Shown piece after piece: positions 56,486 through 64,000 of a stretch of 64,000 nucleotides of DNA; position 1 is the stretch's first letter, and every line of letters starts with the position of its first letter. The translations under genes were made by a program, and so were the position numbers. The DNA is from Haemophilus parahaemolyticus (lineage in GTDB: Bacteria; Pseudomonadota; Gammaproteobacteria; Enterobacterales; Pasteurellaceae): NCBI RefSeq assembly GCF_002015035.1, contig NZ_MUXY01000003.1, positions 98,374-162,373 on the forward strand, written 5' to 3'. Below the pieces are notes generated by a model. It searched no databases and had not been told where the DNA came from. It saw only the letters and a program-made list of their open reading frames with translations.

Positions 56486-57337
56486 ATGAAAAAAATGTTA
56501 GTTTTAGGCGGAGTGGGGATAGCCTTGCTTGTTGCTTGTGATCGTTCAATTGAATCAAGATTACAACAGAATCCTTCAGATACACAACAATCTGTAACAA
56601 CGAATGCAGAAGAAAAAACGTTGCAAGCGGTAGAAAAAAACGAAGAAGATGTAAAATCTCAAAAAGATCTGTTGTCTAAGGAAACTAAAGATATAGAAGA
56701 AACTAAACCATCCAAAGAGGCTATTCATAAAGAAATAGTGAATGAGTCGATCTCTGTTAATCAATCAATATCAGAAAAAGAACCAAAAAAATCCCCAATA
56801 ACATCTAAAACCAATATTGCACCTGTAGAAAAATCTTCTGAAATAAAAAAAGAAAATCCTAATAAAGTAGCCCAACTAGAAACAAAACTTTCTGTTAAAC
56901 CAGAAATAAAATCGGGTGCTAAAGTTAGTGCATTAGTGCAAAAAACTGAACTGACCAAAAATACTCAAAAAATAACTAAGCAATCTAAAAAAGATGCTGT
57001 AAAAAAAGAAACTATAGACAAAAACACCAAATTAAAAGATAAGAATCAGCCTGATAAAAAAATAGCAGATAAACATATTGATACAACAGAAAATAAAGAA
57101 AACCATTCAGTTGAGAAAATATCTAAAAATAATCGCACGGGTATTTATGAGAATGGTCAACTCGTCAGTAATTTTACTGAAGAAGAATTACGTTTAGGGG
57201 CTCAAAGACCCTTAACGAAAGATGAAATCCAATACTATAAAAGTCTTTGTCGTTATGCTTATATGTCTGACCAAGATGTAATAGAAAACCGCTGTGAAGC
57301 GAAAAAAATACGCTTTTCAAGAAAAATATATTCTTAA
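56486..57337 (+). CDS. Hypothetical Lys/Glu-rich lipoprotein
   Basis: A 283-aa protein of unknown function. A signal peptide ends in the lipobox LLVAC (Cys18). Residues about 20-220 are low-complexity, rich in Lys, Glu, Thr, Ser and Asn, likely disordered. The C-terminal 65 residues look folded (ENGQLVSNFTEEELRLGAQR, two Cys in LCRYAYMS and ENRCEAKK). A signal and lipid anchor imply an envelope protein. No family recognised. It is followed 22 bases later by the YqhA-like gene. Confidence 0.75.
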   Translation: MKKMLVLGGVGIALLVACDRSIESRLQQNPSDTQQSVTTNAEEKTLQAVEKNEEDVKSQKDLLSKETKDIEETKPSKEAIHKEIVNESISVNQSISEKEPKKSPITSKTNIAPVEKSSEIKKENPNKVAQLETKLSVKPEIKSGAKVSALVQKTELTKNTQKITKQSKKDAVKKETIDKNTKLKDKNQPDKKIADKHIDTTENKENHSVEKISKNNRTGIYENGQLVSNFTEEELRLGAQRPLTKDEIQYYKSLCRYAYMSDQDVIENRCEAKKIRFSRKIYS

Positions 57338-57359
57338 TTAATGATGTAAGTAGGAACTT

Positions 57360-57911
57360 ATGGAAGAACAGAAAAACAATGATCCTTATGTAAAATATAA
57401 TGCTCAAGCTAATTCAATTAGTAAACTTATTTTTATGAGTCGCTGGTTACAATTACCCATTTATTTAGGATTAATTGTAGTGCAAGGCATCTATGCCTAT
57501 AAATTTATGAAATCGCTATGGCAATTAATTACAAATATTAACGAAATGGATTCTAACACCATTATGTTAGCAGTCTTAAATCTAATTGATGTAGTCATGA
57601 TTGCGAATTTATTAGTGATGGTAACAATAGGTGGTTATGAAATATTTGTTTCAAAATTGAGAACAAGAAATCACCCTGATCAACCAGAATGGTTAAGTCA
57701 CGTAAATGCAACGGTATTAAAAGTAAAACTTTCAATGTCGATTATCAGTATTTCTGCTATTCAGCTTTTACAAACATTTGTAAATGCCAACAATATACCT
57801 GAAAAAACAATGATGTGGCAATTACTCCTACACTTAGGTTTCTTAGTTTCTGCAATTGCATTGGCCTATACAGATAAAGTACTTTATAGTACAAGTCATA
57901 AAACACACTAA
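57360..57911 (+). CDS. UPF0114 (YqhA) family membrane protein
   Basis: A 183-aa inner-membrane protein with three to four hydrophobic segments. [38 protein letters not shown] and [20 protein letters not shown] are signatures of the YqhA family. Function is not established. A terminator follows. Confidence 0.88.
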   Translation: MEEQKNNDPYVKYNAQANSISKLIFMSRWLQLPIYLGLIVVQGIYAYKFMKSLWQLITNINEMDSNTIMLAVLNLIDVVMIANLLVMVTIGGYEIFVSKLRTRNHPDQPEWLSHVNATVLKVKLSMSIISISAIQLLQTFVNANNIPEKTMMWQLLLHLGFLVSAIALAYTDKVLYSTSHKTH

Positions 57912-57924
57912 CTAAAATCTTGTT

Positions 57925-57949
57925 AGACGGGAGAAATCCCGTCTTTTTA
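57925..57949 (+). terminator. Terminator of the yqhA-like gene
   Basis: AGACGGG/CCCGTCT pairs around a 6-base loop and is followed by TTTTATTATT. It lies between convergent genes. Confidence 0.85.
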
Positions 57950-57952
57950 TTA

Positions 57953-58546
57953 TTAAGTAGATTTAAATCTAATCCTATCTTCCTGACCTCTCCATAAACG
58001 TTGAATATTATCATGATGACGATAAACCAATAAGCAACAAACCAGTGCAACAGGGAACGTAAATTCAGGTTTATACCACCACACGAAAGCAGGCAAAATA
58101 AGAGCTGTAATAACAGCACTTAATGAAGAGTAGCGAAAAACGAGGAAAGTTATCAGCCAAGTTGCAAGTGATAACCCTGAAATTTCCATTCCAAAAGGAA
58201 TCAGTGTTCCTAATGCAGTTGCAACCCCTTTTCCACCACGGAAACGGAAAAAAATAGGAAAAACATGCCCTAAACAAGCCGCTAATGCAATAAAACCTAT
58301 TTCGCTTGGTTCTAATCCAAAACGTAAAGCAAGGGCAACAGGCAACATGCCTTTTAACACATCAAATAGCAGCACCCCAAGAGCAGAAAGACGCCCCCCT
58401 ATGCGTAGTACATTTGTTGTACCAGGATTTCTCGAACCATTTTCACGCGGATCAGGCAAGCCTGCTAATTGGCAAAAAATAATCGCACTTGATACTGAAC
58501 CGAGCAGATAAGTCCCGAAAATCATTAAATACGCAGTAAGTGTCAT
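57953..58546 (-). CDS. plsY: Glycerol-3-phosphate acyltransferase PlsY
   Basis: A 197-aa inner-membrane enzyme that transfers acyl groups from acyl-phosphate to glycerol 3-phosphate, the first step of phospholipid synthesis. The three family motifs are seen: [26 protein letters not shown] and a C-terminal region with [13 protein letters not shown]. Five hydrophobic helices. Divergent from folB. Confidence 0.94.
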   Translation of the reverse strand: MTLTAYLMIFGTYLLGSVSSAIIFCQLAGLPDPRENGSRNPGTTNVLRIGGRLSALGVLLFDVLKGMLPVALALRFGLEPSEIGFIALAACLGHVFPIFFRFRGGKGVATALGTLIPFGMEISGLSLATWLITFLVFRYSSLSAVITALILPAFVWWYKPEFTFPVALVCCLLVYRHHDNIQRLWRGQEDRIRFKST

Positions 58547-58630
58547 ATTTTTCCCTATCTTTGTGTTATATTGTCGCTATTTTACCGCATTATCTACATA
58601 ATAAAAGTAGAATAAAATAAGGAAAATCCA

Positions 58631-58984
58631 ATGCTTGATAAAGTTTTTATCCACGAACTTACCGCTTTTGCATCCATCGGTGCTTATGATTGGGAGCACA
58701 CCATCAAACAACGCCTTGTATTTGATATTGAACTCTATTGGGATTTCAGCAAAGCGGTGGAAACCGATGATGTGCAATATTGCTTAAATTATGCCGAAGT
58801 CTCAGAGCGTATTTTACATTTCGTGGAAGGAAGACCTTTCAAACTAGTTGAAACAGTTGCTCATCAAGTGGCAAATTTATTACAAGAAACTTACGGCATT
58901 CAAAAATTACGAATCAAATTGCACAAGCCTAAAGCCGTAGCACAAGCAAGTAGTGTTGGTGTAATTATTGAAAGAGGGGTTTAA
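58631..58984 (+). CDS. folB: Dihydroneopterin aldolase FolB
   Basis: A 117-aa folate-pathway enzyme that cleaves dihydroneopterin to hydroxymethyl-dihydropterin and glycolaldehyde. KVFIHELTAFASIGAYDWE has the catalytic Glu; LNYAEVSERI, LVETVAHQVA and LRIKLHKPKAV (catalytic Lys) are conserved. folB is next to plsY in many gamma-proteobacteria. AAGGAAAATCC precedes the ATG. Confidence 0.94.
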   Translation: MLDKVFIHELTAFASIGAYDWEHTIKQRLVFDIELYWDFSKAVETDDVQYCLNYAEVSERILHFVEGRPFKLVETVAHQVANLLQETYGIQKLRIKLHKPKAVAQASSVGVIIERGV

Positions 58985-58990
58985 ATTTAA

Positions 58991-59029
58991 TTGGACGTTT
59001 CAACGATGTTAGCATTTTGAAACGTCCAA
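58991..59029. terminator. Hairpin between convergent folB and sohB
   Basis: TTGGACGTTTCAA/TTGAAACGTCCAA is a perfect 13-bp stem with a 13-base loop. T tracts are weak, but its site between convergent stops suggests a shared terminator. Confidence 0.6.
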
Positions 59030-59050
59030 CTATTCTAATCCAATAAAAGA

Positions 59051-60103
59051 CTACATTACATTTACTCGTTTATTCACGAGCTTAGTAATCACATTACTAA
59101 TCGATTCTTCCATCTGTAAGCCAATGCGTTTGGTCAGATTTTTCTTCTCTTTATATTTGATTTCAATAATTTCTTTGTTTTCAACTGCTTTCACAAGCAA
59201 ATCATCACTGGTTGAAATCTCATCAATCAAATTCAACTCAAGTGCTTGCTTGCCGAACCAGTGCTCTCCCGTTGCAATTTTTTCAATATCTAATTGTGGG
59301 CGGTTCTCACGTACAAATTGCTTGAATAACTGATGGGTTTCTTCTAACTCTTGTTGGAATTTTTGTTTACCTTTTTCGGTATTTTCCCCCATAAAAGTCA
59401 CGGTACGTTTAAATTCGCCCGCCGTCATTACATCTACATCGACATCGTGTTTTTTGAGCAAGCGGTGAATGTTTGGCACTTCAGCCACTACACCCACAGA
59501 ACCGATAATCGCAAAAGGTGCAGAAACAATTTTATTCGCCACACACGCCATCATATAGCCACCACTTGCAGCAACTTTATCAACGGCTACGGTCAGCGGA
59601 ATATTACGCTCACGCAAGCGTTGTAACTGCGACGCAGCTAATCCATAGCCATGTACAACACCGCCAGGGCTTTCGAGTTTAAGCAACACTTCATCTTCTG
59701 GTTTCGCAATCGAAAGCACAGCAGTAATTTCACGGCGTAAAGCACTTACAGCGTGAGCGTGCACATCTCCGTTAAAATCTAATACGAATAAGCGAGGCTT
59801 TTTCTCTTCATCTGACTTTTTTTCGCCCTCTTTAATGCGTTTTTTCTCTGCCTTCGCTTTCGCTTTTGCCTCTTTTTTCTCGGCTTTCTCTTTTTGTTTT
59901 AGCTCTTCTCCACTAAGGAAAAAAGCTTCAAGCGATTCTTTCTCTTCTTTATATTTTTCAGAAAAATCAGTTAGCACGATTGTGCCGTTTTCTGGATGCT
60001 TTTTGCTTTCTAAAATAATCATCACAATCACAGCAACTACGCCGAAGATAGTGAGAAGTTCTAATAAGAAAATGCCGTAGTTAAGTAAAATATCTTTCCA
60101 CAT
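59051..60103 (-). CDS. sohB: Probable protease SohB
   Basis: A 350-aa membrane-bound S49-family peptidase. One or two N-terminal membrane segments precede a Lys/Glu-rich stretch (about residues 75-110). The Ser-Lys dyad is in ASGGYMMACVANKI and EFKRTVTFMGENTEKG. SohB multicopy suppresses loss of DegP in E. coli; its substrates are unclear. I chose MWKDILLNYG because AAAGGA precedes it; the longer frame overlaps lpxB. Confidence 0.92.
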   Translation of the reverse strand: MWKDILLNYGIFLLELLTIFGVVAVIVMIILESKKHPENGTIVLTDFSEKYKEEKESLEAFFLSGEELKQKEKAEKKEAKAKAKAEKKRIKEGEKKSDEEKKPRLFVLDFNGDVHAHAVSALRREITAVLSIAKPEDEVLLKLESPGGVVHGYGLAASQLQRLRERNIPLTVAVDKVAASGGYMMACVANKIVSAPFAIIGSVGVVAEVPNIHRLLKKHDVDVDVMTAGEFKRTVTFMGENTEKGKQKFQQELEETHQLFKQFVRENRPQLDIEKIATGEHWFGKQALELNLIDEISTSDDLLVKAVENKEIIEIKYKEKKNLTKRIGLQMEESISNVITKLVNKRVNVM

Positions 60104-60155
60104 TGAATGGGTTCCTTTGTTAATTTGTAAAATAATGAATAAATTTGACCGCTTG

Positions 60156-61319
60156 TTATTTTTGTTCCAACACATCAACCACAGCTTGTGCTGCCTGTGC
60201 ATCGGCGTCGCATTGGATCAGTTTATGTAAGTCCGTAAAACTGTGCTTGAGTTCATTTTTTTGTTTTAAACTCTCTACATCATTGCTCAAATAGTGATTG
60301 AGCGACCACGCAAGGTTATCAGGATTACACTCTTCTTGAATCATCTCTGGCACAAGCGGTGCATTTGCGAGTAAATTTGGCAAAGAGATATAATCAGTTT
60401 TGACCAATTTTTTCGCAAGCCAATAGGTCAGTGGTTTCATTTTGTACCCCACCACCATCGGCGATTTGCAGAGCATTGCTTCTAATGCTGCCGTGCCAGA
60501 AGCCAGTAACGTACACTCTGCAGCGATCATCGCTTGGCGAGCCTGCCCTTGCAAAATATGCAGTTCCAACTCAGGGGCTATATTTGCCTTCATTTCTTCT
60601 AGCTGTGCTTGTCGTTTTTTATTGACCATCGGCACAAGAAATTCCAAATCTGGATGCTTCTCTTTTAACAGTTGAGCGGTTTTTAAAAAAGGCTCTGCCA
60701 AGAATTGGATTTCGCTACCACGACTACCTATCAAAATAGCCACATAGCGTTTGCTTTCATCTAAACCGAGCTTTTCACAAGCCTCTGTTCGGTTAGGTTT
60801 TAAGGCTATCGCATCTGCCATCGTGTGCCCGATAAAACGACAAGGCGTGTCGAATTTGTCGTAAAAGGCTTTTTCAAACGGTAAAAACGCCAACACTAAA
60901 TCAGTCGCACGTTTGATTTTATGTACCCGATTTTGTCGCCACGCCCAAACAGAAGGGCTAACATAGTGAATGGTTTTGATACCGTTTGCCTTGAGTTTTT
61001 CCTCCACGGTGAGGTTAAAATCAGGGGCATCAATGCCGATAAATACATCAGGTTTCATTTCAAGCATTGTTTCAATCACTTGTTTTCGGCGTTTGAGTAA
61101 GCGAGGTAGATGCTTCAACACTTCTGCCAAGCCCATCACGGAAAGCTCTTCCATCTCAAATAAAGTTTCACAACCCGCTTTTTTCATCTGCTCGCCCGCT
61201 ACACCAATAAAGCGTGCATTTGGGTAGTGCAATTTTAATGCATTGATTAAGCCAGCACCTAGAATATCGCCTGAGACCTCACCTGCAACGAGTGCGATTA
61301 AAGGAGATTTTTGTTCCAT
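60156..61319 (-). CDS. lpxB: Lipid-A-disaccharide synthase
   Basis: A 387-aa glycosyltransferase (GT19) that condenses UDP-diacylglucosamine with lipid [53 protein letters not shown] and [21 protein letters not shown] are its standard motifs. Usual neighbours lpxA and fabZ are not adjacent here; sohB follows after 52 bases. Confidence 0.96.
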   Translation of the reverse strand: MEQKSPLIALVAGEVSGDILGAGLINALKLHYPNARFIGVAGEQMKKAGCETLFEMEELSVMGLAEVLKHLPRLLKRRKQVIETMLEMKPDVFIGIDAPDFNLTVEEKLKANGIKTIHYVSPSVWAWRQNRVHKIKRATDLVLAFLPFEKAFYDKFDTPCRFIGHTMADAIALKPNRTEACEKLGLDESKRYVAILIGSRGSEIQFLAEPFLKTAQLLKEKHPDLEFLVPMVNKKRQAQLEEMKANIAPELELHILQGQARQAMIAAECTLLASGTAALEAMLCKSPMVVGYKMKPLTYWLAKKLVKTDYISLPNLLANAPLVPEMIQEECNPDNLAWSLNHYLSNDVESLKQKNELKHSFTDLHKLIQCDADAQAAQAVVDVLEQK

Positions 61320-61774
61320 TTTCTCTAATTTTTCTGTCGTTTTCTAAAGTTAAAAATGGTTTCATTATATTGTGATTAGCACGAATAGCAATCTATGCCG
61401 AAAATTTATACGATATTCCAAAAATTTCTTGACAGAGATCACGCTTTTTAACAAAAGTCGTTGTATTTATTTTGTTTAAGCCTAGAATTCAAATTAACTA
61501 AAAATTGGTAAATTTTTAAACGCATGACACTGGAAAGCATATTTTTTGATAGGGATGTTTCCACAAAGCCACTTAATGAGGAAGGCGGATTCTCTTTTTC
61601 TGGTTCTTTTAAGCAAACGTTTTCGTCATGCTTGTTTGCTCAAAAACCGCCATCCAATGAAGGCAATGTTTCTCAACCTTTTGCAAGTTTGTTGCAAACT
61701 TTGACCGCTTGCCTTCATTTCTATCTTCCCTATCGTGTTTTTCGTTCATGCCACTCGTCTATTGTGAGGTTTTT
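61320..61774. other. 455-base gap between divergent lpxB and glgB
   Basis: It must hold promoters for both genes. A TTGACA at 61429-61434 lacks a good -10 at 17 bases. A plus-strand open frame from 61524 overlaps the glgB ATG by four bases (ATGA), but has no ribosome-binding site or recognised family, so I did not call it. Two host uptake-word cores lie near 61560-61710. Confidence 0.5.
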
Positions 61775-63967
61775 ATGACTCAACTCGTTACCCAATCTGT
61801 CATTGATGCTTTTTTTGATGGGGTTAATTCTGATCCCTTTTCTGTTCTCGGTATGCACGAAACCGATCTCGGCATAGAAATTCGCACCTTATTGCCAGAT
61901 GCCAATCGAGTAGCGGTAATAGAGCGTGAAAGTGGTAAAACGATAGCGGAATTAGACCGCTTGGACGAGCGTGGTTTCTTTGCTGCGGTGATCCCCAATT
62001 GTCGTCAATTTTTTGCTTATCAATTACAGGTTTTTTGGGGAAATGAATCGCAAATAGTCGAAGATCCTTATCGTTTTCATCCTATGATTGATGATTTGGA
62101 ACAATGGCTACTTGCTGAAGGTTCTATGCTTCGCCCCTATGAAGTACTTGGTGCGCACTTTATGGAATGTGATGGTGTGAGCGGGGTAAATTTCCGTTTG
62201 TGGGCACCCAATGCCAGACGTGTTTCTATTGTGGGCGATTTCAACTATTGGGACGGTCGCCGCCACCCAATGCGTTTCCACCCGAAAAGCGGTGTATGGG
62301 AATTGTTCCTACCGAAAGTTAGTCTTGGTCAGCTTTATAAATTTGAATTGATTGATTGTTTTGGAAACTTGCGTTTGAAAGCGGATCCTTATGCGTTTAG
62401 TTCACAACTTCGCCCTGATACGGCTTCTCAAGTCAGTGCCTTGCCAAATGTAGTGGAAATGACGGAAGCACGCAAAAAAGCCAATCAAGCGAACCAACCG
62501 ATTTCCATTTATGAAGTACATTTAGGATCTTGGCGTCGTAATTTAGAAAACAATTTTTGGCTAGATTACGATCAAATTGCTGATGAATTAATTCCTTATG
62601 TCAAAGATATGGGCTTCACCCATATAGAATTTTTACCGCTTTCTGAATTTCCGTTTGATGGTTCTTGGGGTTATCAACCACTTGGACTTTATTCGCCAAC
62701 CAGTCGTTTTGGCTCGCCTGAAGCATTTCGCCGTTTAGTCAAACGTGCTCACGAAGCAGGCATCAACGTGATTTTAGATTGGGTGCCGGGGCATTTCCCA
62801 AGTGATACTCACGGCTTGAGTGCTTTCGATGGCACAGCACTTTACGAATATGCTGACCCACGCGAAGGCTATCATCAAGATTGGAATACCTTGATCTATA
62901 ACTATGGACGTAATGAAGTCAAAAATTTCTTATCCAGTAATGCACTATATTGGCTTGAACGCTTTGGTGTAGATGGTATTCGCGTGGATGCTGTGGCTTC
63001 AATGATCTACCGCGATTACAGCCGTGCGGAAGGGGAGTGGATTCCAAACCAATACGGCGGACGTGAAAATTTAGAAGCCATTGAATTTTTAAAACACACT
63101 AACTGGAAAATTCACAGTGAAATGGCGGGGGCAATTTCTATTGCGGAGGAATCGACTTCTTTTGCAGGCGTAACTCACCCAAGCGAAAACGGTGGATTGG
63201 GCTTCAATTTCAAATGGAATATGGGCTGGATGAACGACACCCTTGCTTATATGAAGCTCGATCCAATTTACCGCCAATATCATCACAACAAAATGACCTT
63301 TGGAATGGTGTATCAATATAGCGAAAATTTTGTTTTACCACTTTCTCACGATGAAGTGGTTCACGGTAAATATTCACTTCTTGGCAAGATGCCGGGCGAT
63401 ACGTGGCAAAAATTCGCTAACTTGCGTGCATATTACGGTTATATGTGGGGGTATCCAGGTAAAAAATTGCTCTTTATGGGGAATGAATTTGCCCAAGGCA
63501 GAGAATGGAATTTCGAAGAAAGTTTGGACTGGTTCTTGCTTGATGAAAATATTGGCGGAGGCTGGCACAAAGGCGTGTTGAAGCTGGTTAAAGACCTCAA
63601 TCAAATTTATCAACAAAATCGACCGCTCTTTGAACTTGATAACTCCCCAGAAGGTTTCGATTGGATTGTCGTTGATGATGCAGCAAATTCTGTGTTCGTC
63701 TTTGAGCGTCGCAGTTCAAACGGAGAACGCATTATTGTTATCAGTAACTTTACCCCTGTGCCTCGCCACAACTACCGTATCGGTGTGAATATTGCGGGCG
63801 AATATGAAGAAATTTTGAATACCGATTCAATGTATTACCAAGGATCAAATGTGGGCAATTTTGGTTGTGTTGCAAGTGAAAAAATCGAAAGCCACGGACG
63901 AGAAAATTCGATTTCAGTGTCCATTCCGCCGTTAGCAACGGTTTATTTGAGATTGAAGGCGAAATAA
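61775..63967 (+). CDS. glgB: 1,4-alpha-glucan branching enzyme GlgB
   Basis: A 730-aa GH13 enzyme that makes alpha-1,6 branches in glycogen. The N-terminal CBM48 modules include [20 protein letters not shown]. The catalytic barrel has [13 protein letters not shown] (nucleophile Asp), [14 protein letters not shown] (acid/base Glu) and [10 protein letters not shown] (third Asp). I chose the ATG at 61775 ([13 protein letters not shown]) with GAGG upstream; the longer frame adds 22 unaligned residues. It likely heads a glg operon continuing past the window. Confidence 0.95.
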   Translation: MTQLVTQSVIDAFFDGVNSDPFSVLGMHETDLGIEIRTLLPDANRVAVIERESGKTIAELDRLDERGFFAAVIPNCRQFFAYQLQVFWGNESQIVEDPYRFHPMIDDLEQWLLAEGSMLRPYEVLGAHFMECDGVSGVNFRLWAPNARRVSIVGDFNYWDGRRHPMRFHPKSGVWELFLPKVSLGQLYKFELIDCFGNLRLKADPYAFSSQLRPDTASQVSALPNVVEMTEARKKANQANQPISIYEVHLGSWRRNLENNFWLDYDQIADELIPYVKDMGFTHIEFLPLSEFPFDGSWGYQPLGLYSPTSRFGSPEAFRRLVKRAHEAGINVILDWVPGHFPSDTHGLSAFDGTALYEYADPREGYHQDWNTLIYNYGRNEVKNFLSSNALYWLERFGVDGIRVDAVASMIYRDYSRAEGEWIPNQYGGRENLEAIEFLKHTNWKIHSEMAGAISIAEESTSFAGVTHPSENGGLGFNFKWNMGWMNDTLAYMKLDPIYRQYHHNKMTFGMVYQYSENFVLPLSHDEVVHGKYSLLGKMPGDTWQKFANLRAYYGYMWGYPGKKLLFMGNEFAQGREWNFEESLDWFLLDENIGGGWHKGVLKLVKDLNQIYQQNRPLFELDNSPEGFDWIVVDDAANSVFVFERRSSNGERIIVISNFTPVPRHNYRIGVNIAGEYEEILNTDSMYYQGSNVGNFGCVASEKIESHGRENSISVSIPPLATVYLRLKAK

Positions 63968-64000
63968 TCCGAATAGATAAATGTAGATACTGTCTCCCAA

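Noticed and set aside
61524..61778. 84-codon frame overlapping the glgB start by ATGA
   Set aside because: No ribosome-binding site and no recognisable similarity; composition looks like intergenic sequence with uptake words.

Overview
The window reads as the chromosome of a gamma-proteobacterium of the family Pasteurellaceae. Many genes carry the short DNA-uptake word ACAAGCGGT or its complement (for example near 7310, 11570, 25138, 33805, 51979, 60148 and 60355). That is the Actinobacillus pleuropneumoniae / Mannheimia-type signal rather than the Haemophilus influenzae type. Gene content agrees: Na+-NQR operon, HI1450-like DNA mimic, HI0325-like transporter, and a short SecM ending in IRAGP. 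No rRNA, tRNA, CRISPR array or intact transposase gene was seen.

Layout: 1-3.2 kb, start of lon, then relA and gpmA (minus). 3.4-12.3 kb, envC, tamA-tamB and cydD (plus). 12.3-13.9 kb, rraB, engB and a DUF805 protein (minus). 14-17.2 kb, ftsY-ftsE-ftsX (plus). 17.2-23.7 kb, xthA, a Na+/H+ antiporter-like protein, ttcA, secA and secM (minus). 23.8-26.6 kb, a copper module: cueR divergent from copZ-copA. 26.7-27.7 kb, rsmD and a DNA-mimic protein. 27.9-35.4 kb, nqrABCDEF with apbE and nqrM (minus), split by a decayed HepT/MntA toxin-antitoxin pair. 35.6-41.6 kb, nfuA, a 101-bp transposon-like inverted repeat, putP and a frameshifted putA.

About 41.8-49.5 kb is an accessory, mosaic region. It holds a queE fragment; a segment carrying three Neisseria DNA-uptake words (flavin oxidoreductase, ArsR regulator, LysR fragment); a complete Thoeris anti-phage system (thsA plus two different TIR-domain thsB genes); a truncated second mdaB joined to a broken GlxA-type AraC regulator; intact mdaB with a divergent LysR regulator; and two gene scraps. 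Three Haemophilus-type uptake words (AAGTGCGGT) lie within 47.1-48.1 kb. Two related 58-bp uptake-word repeats bracket the block. The simplest reading is repeated import by natural transformation from several donors.

49.5-64 kb returns to ordinary gene content: a fadI-fadJ pair with altered active-site residues, mnmA, trmL, gor, a charged lipoprotein, a YqhA-family protein, plsY, folB, sohB, lpxB and glgB.

Genes that work together: SecM stalling is predicted to open a hairpin over the secA ribosome-binding site. ApbE and NqrM mature the Na+-NQR complex. TamA and TamB form one envelope export machine, and EnvC and FtsEX one division machine. PutA and PutP take up and oxidise proline. ThsB proteins would signal to ThsA during phage infection.
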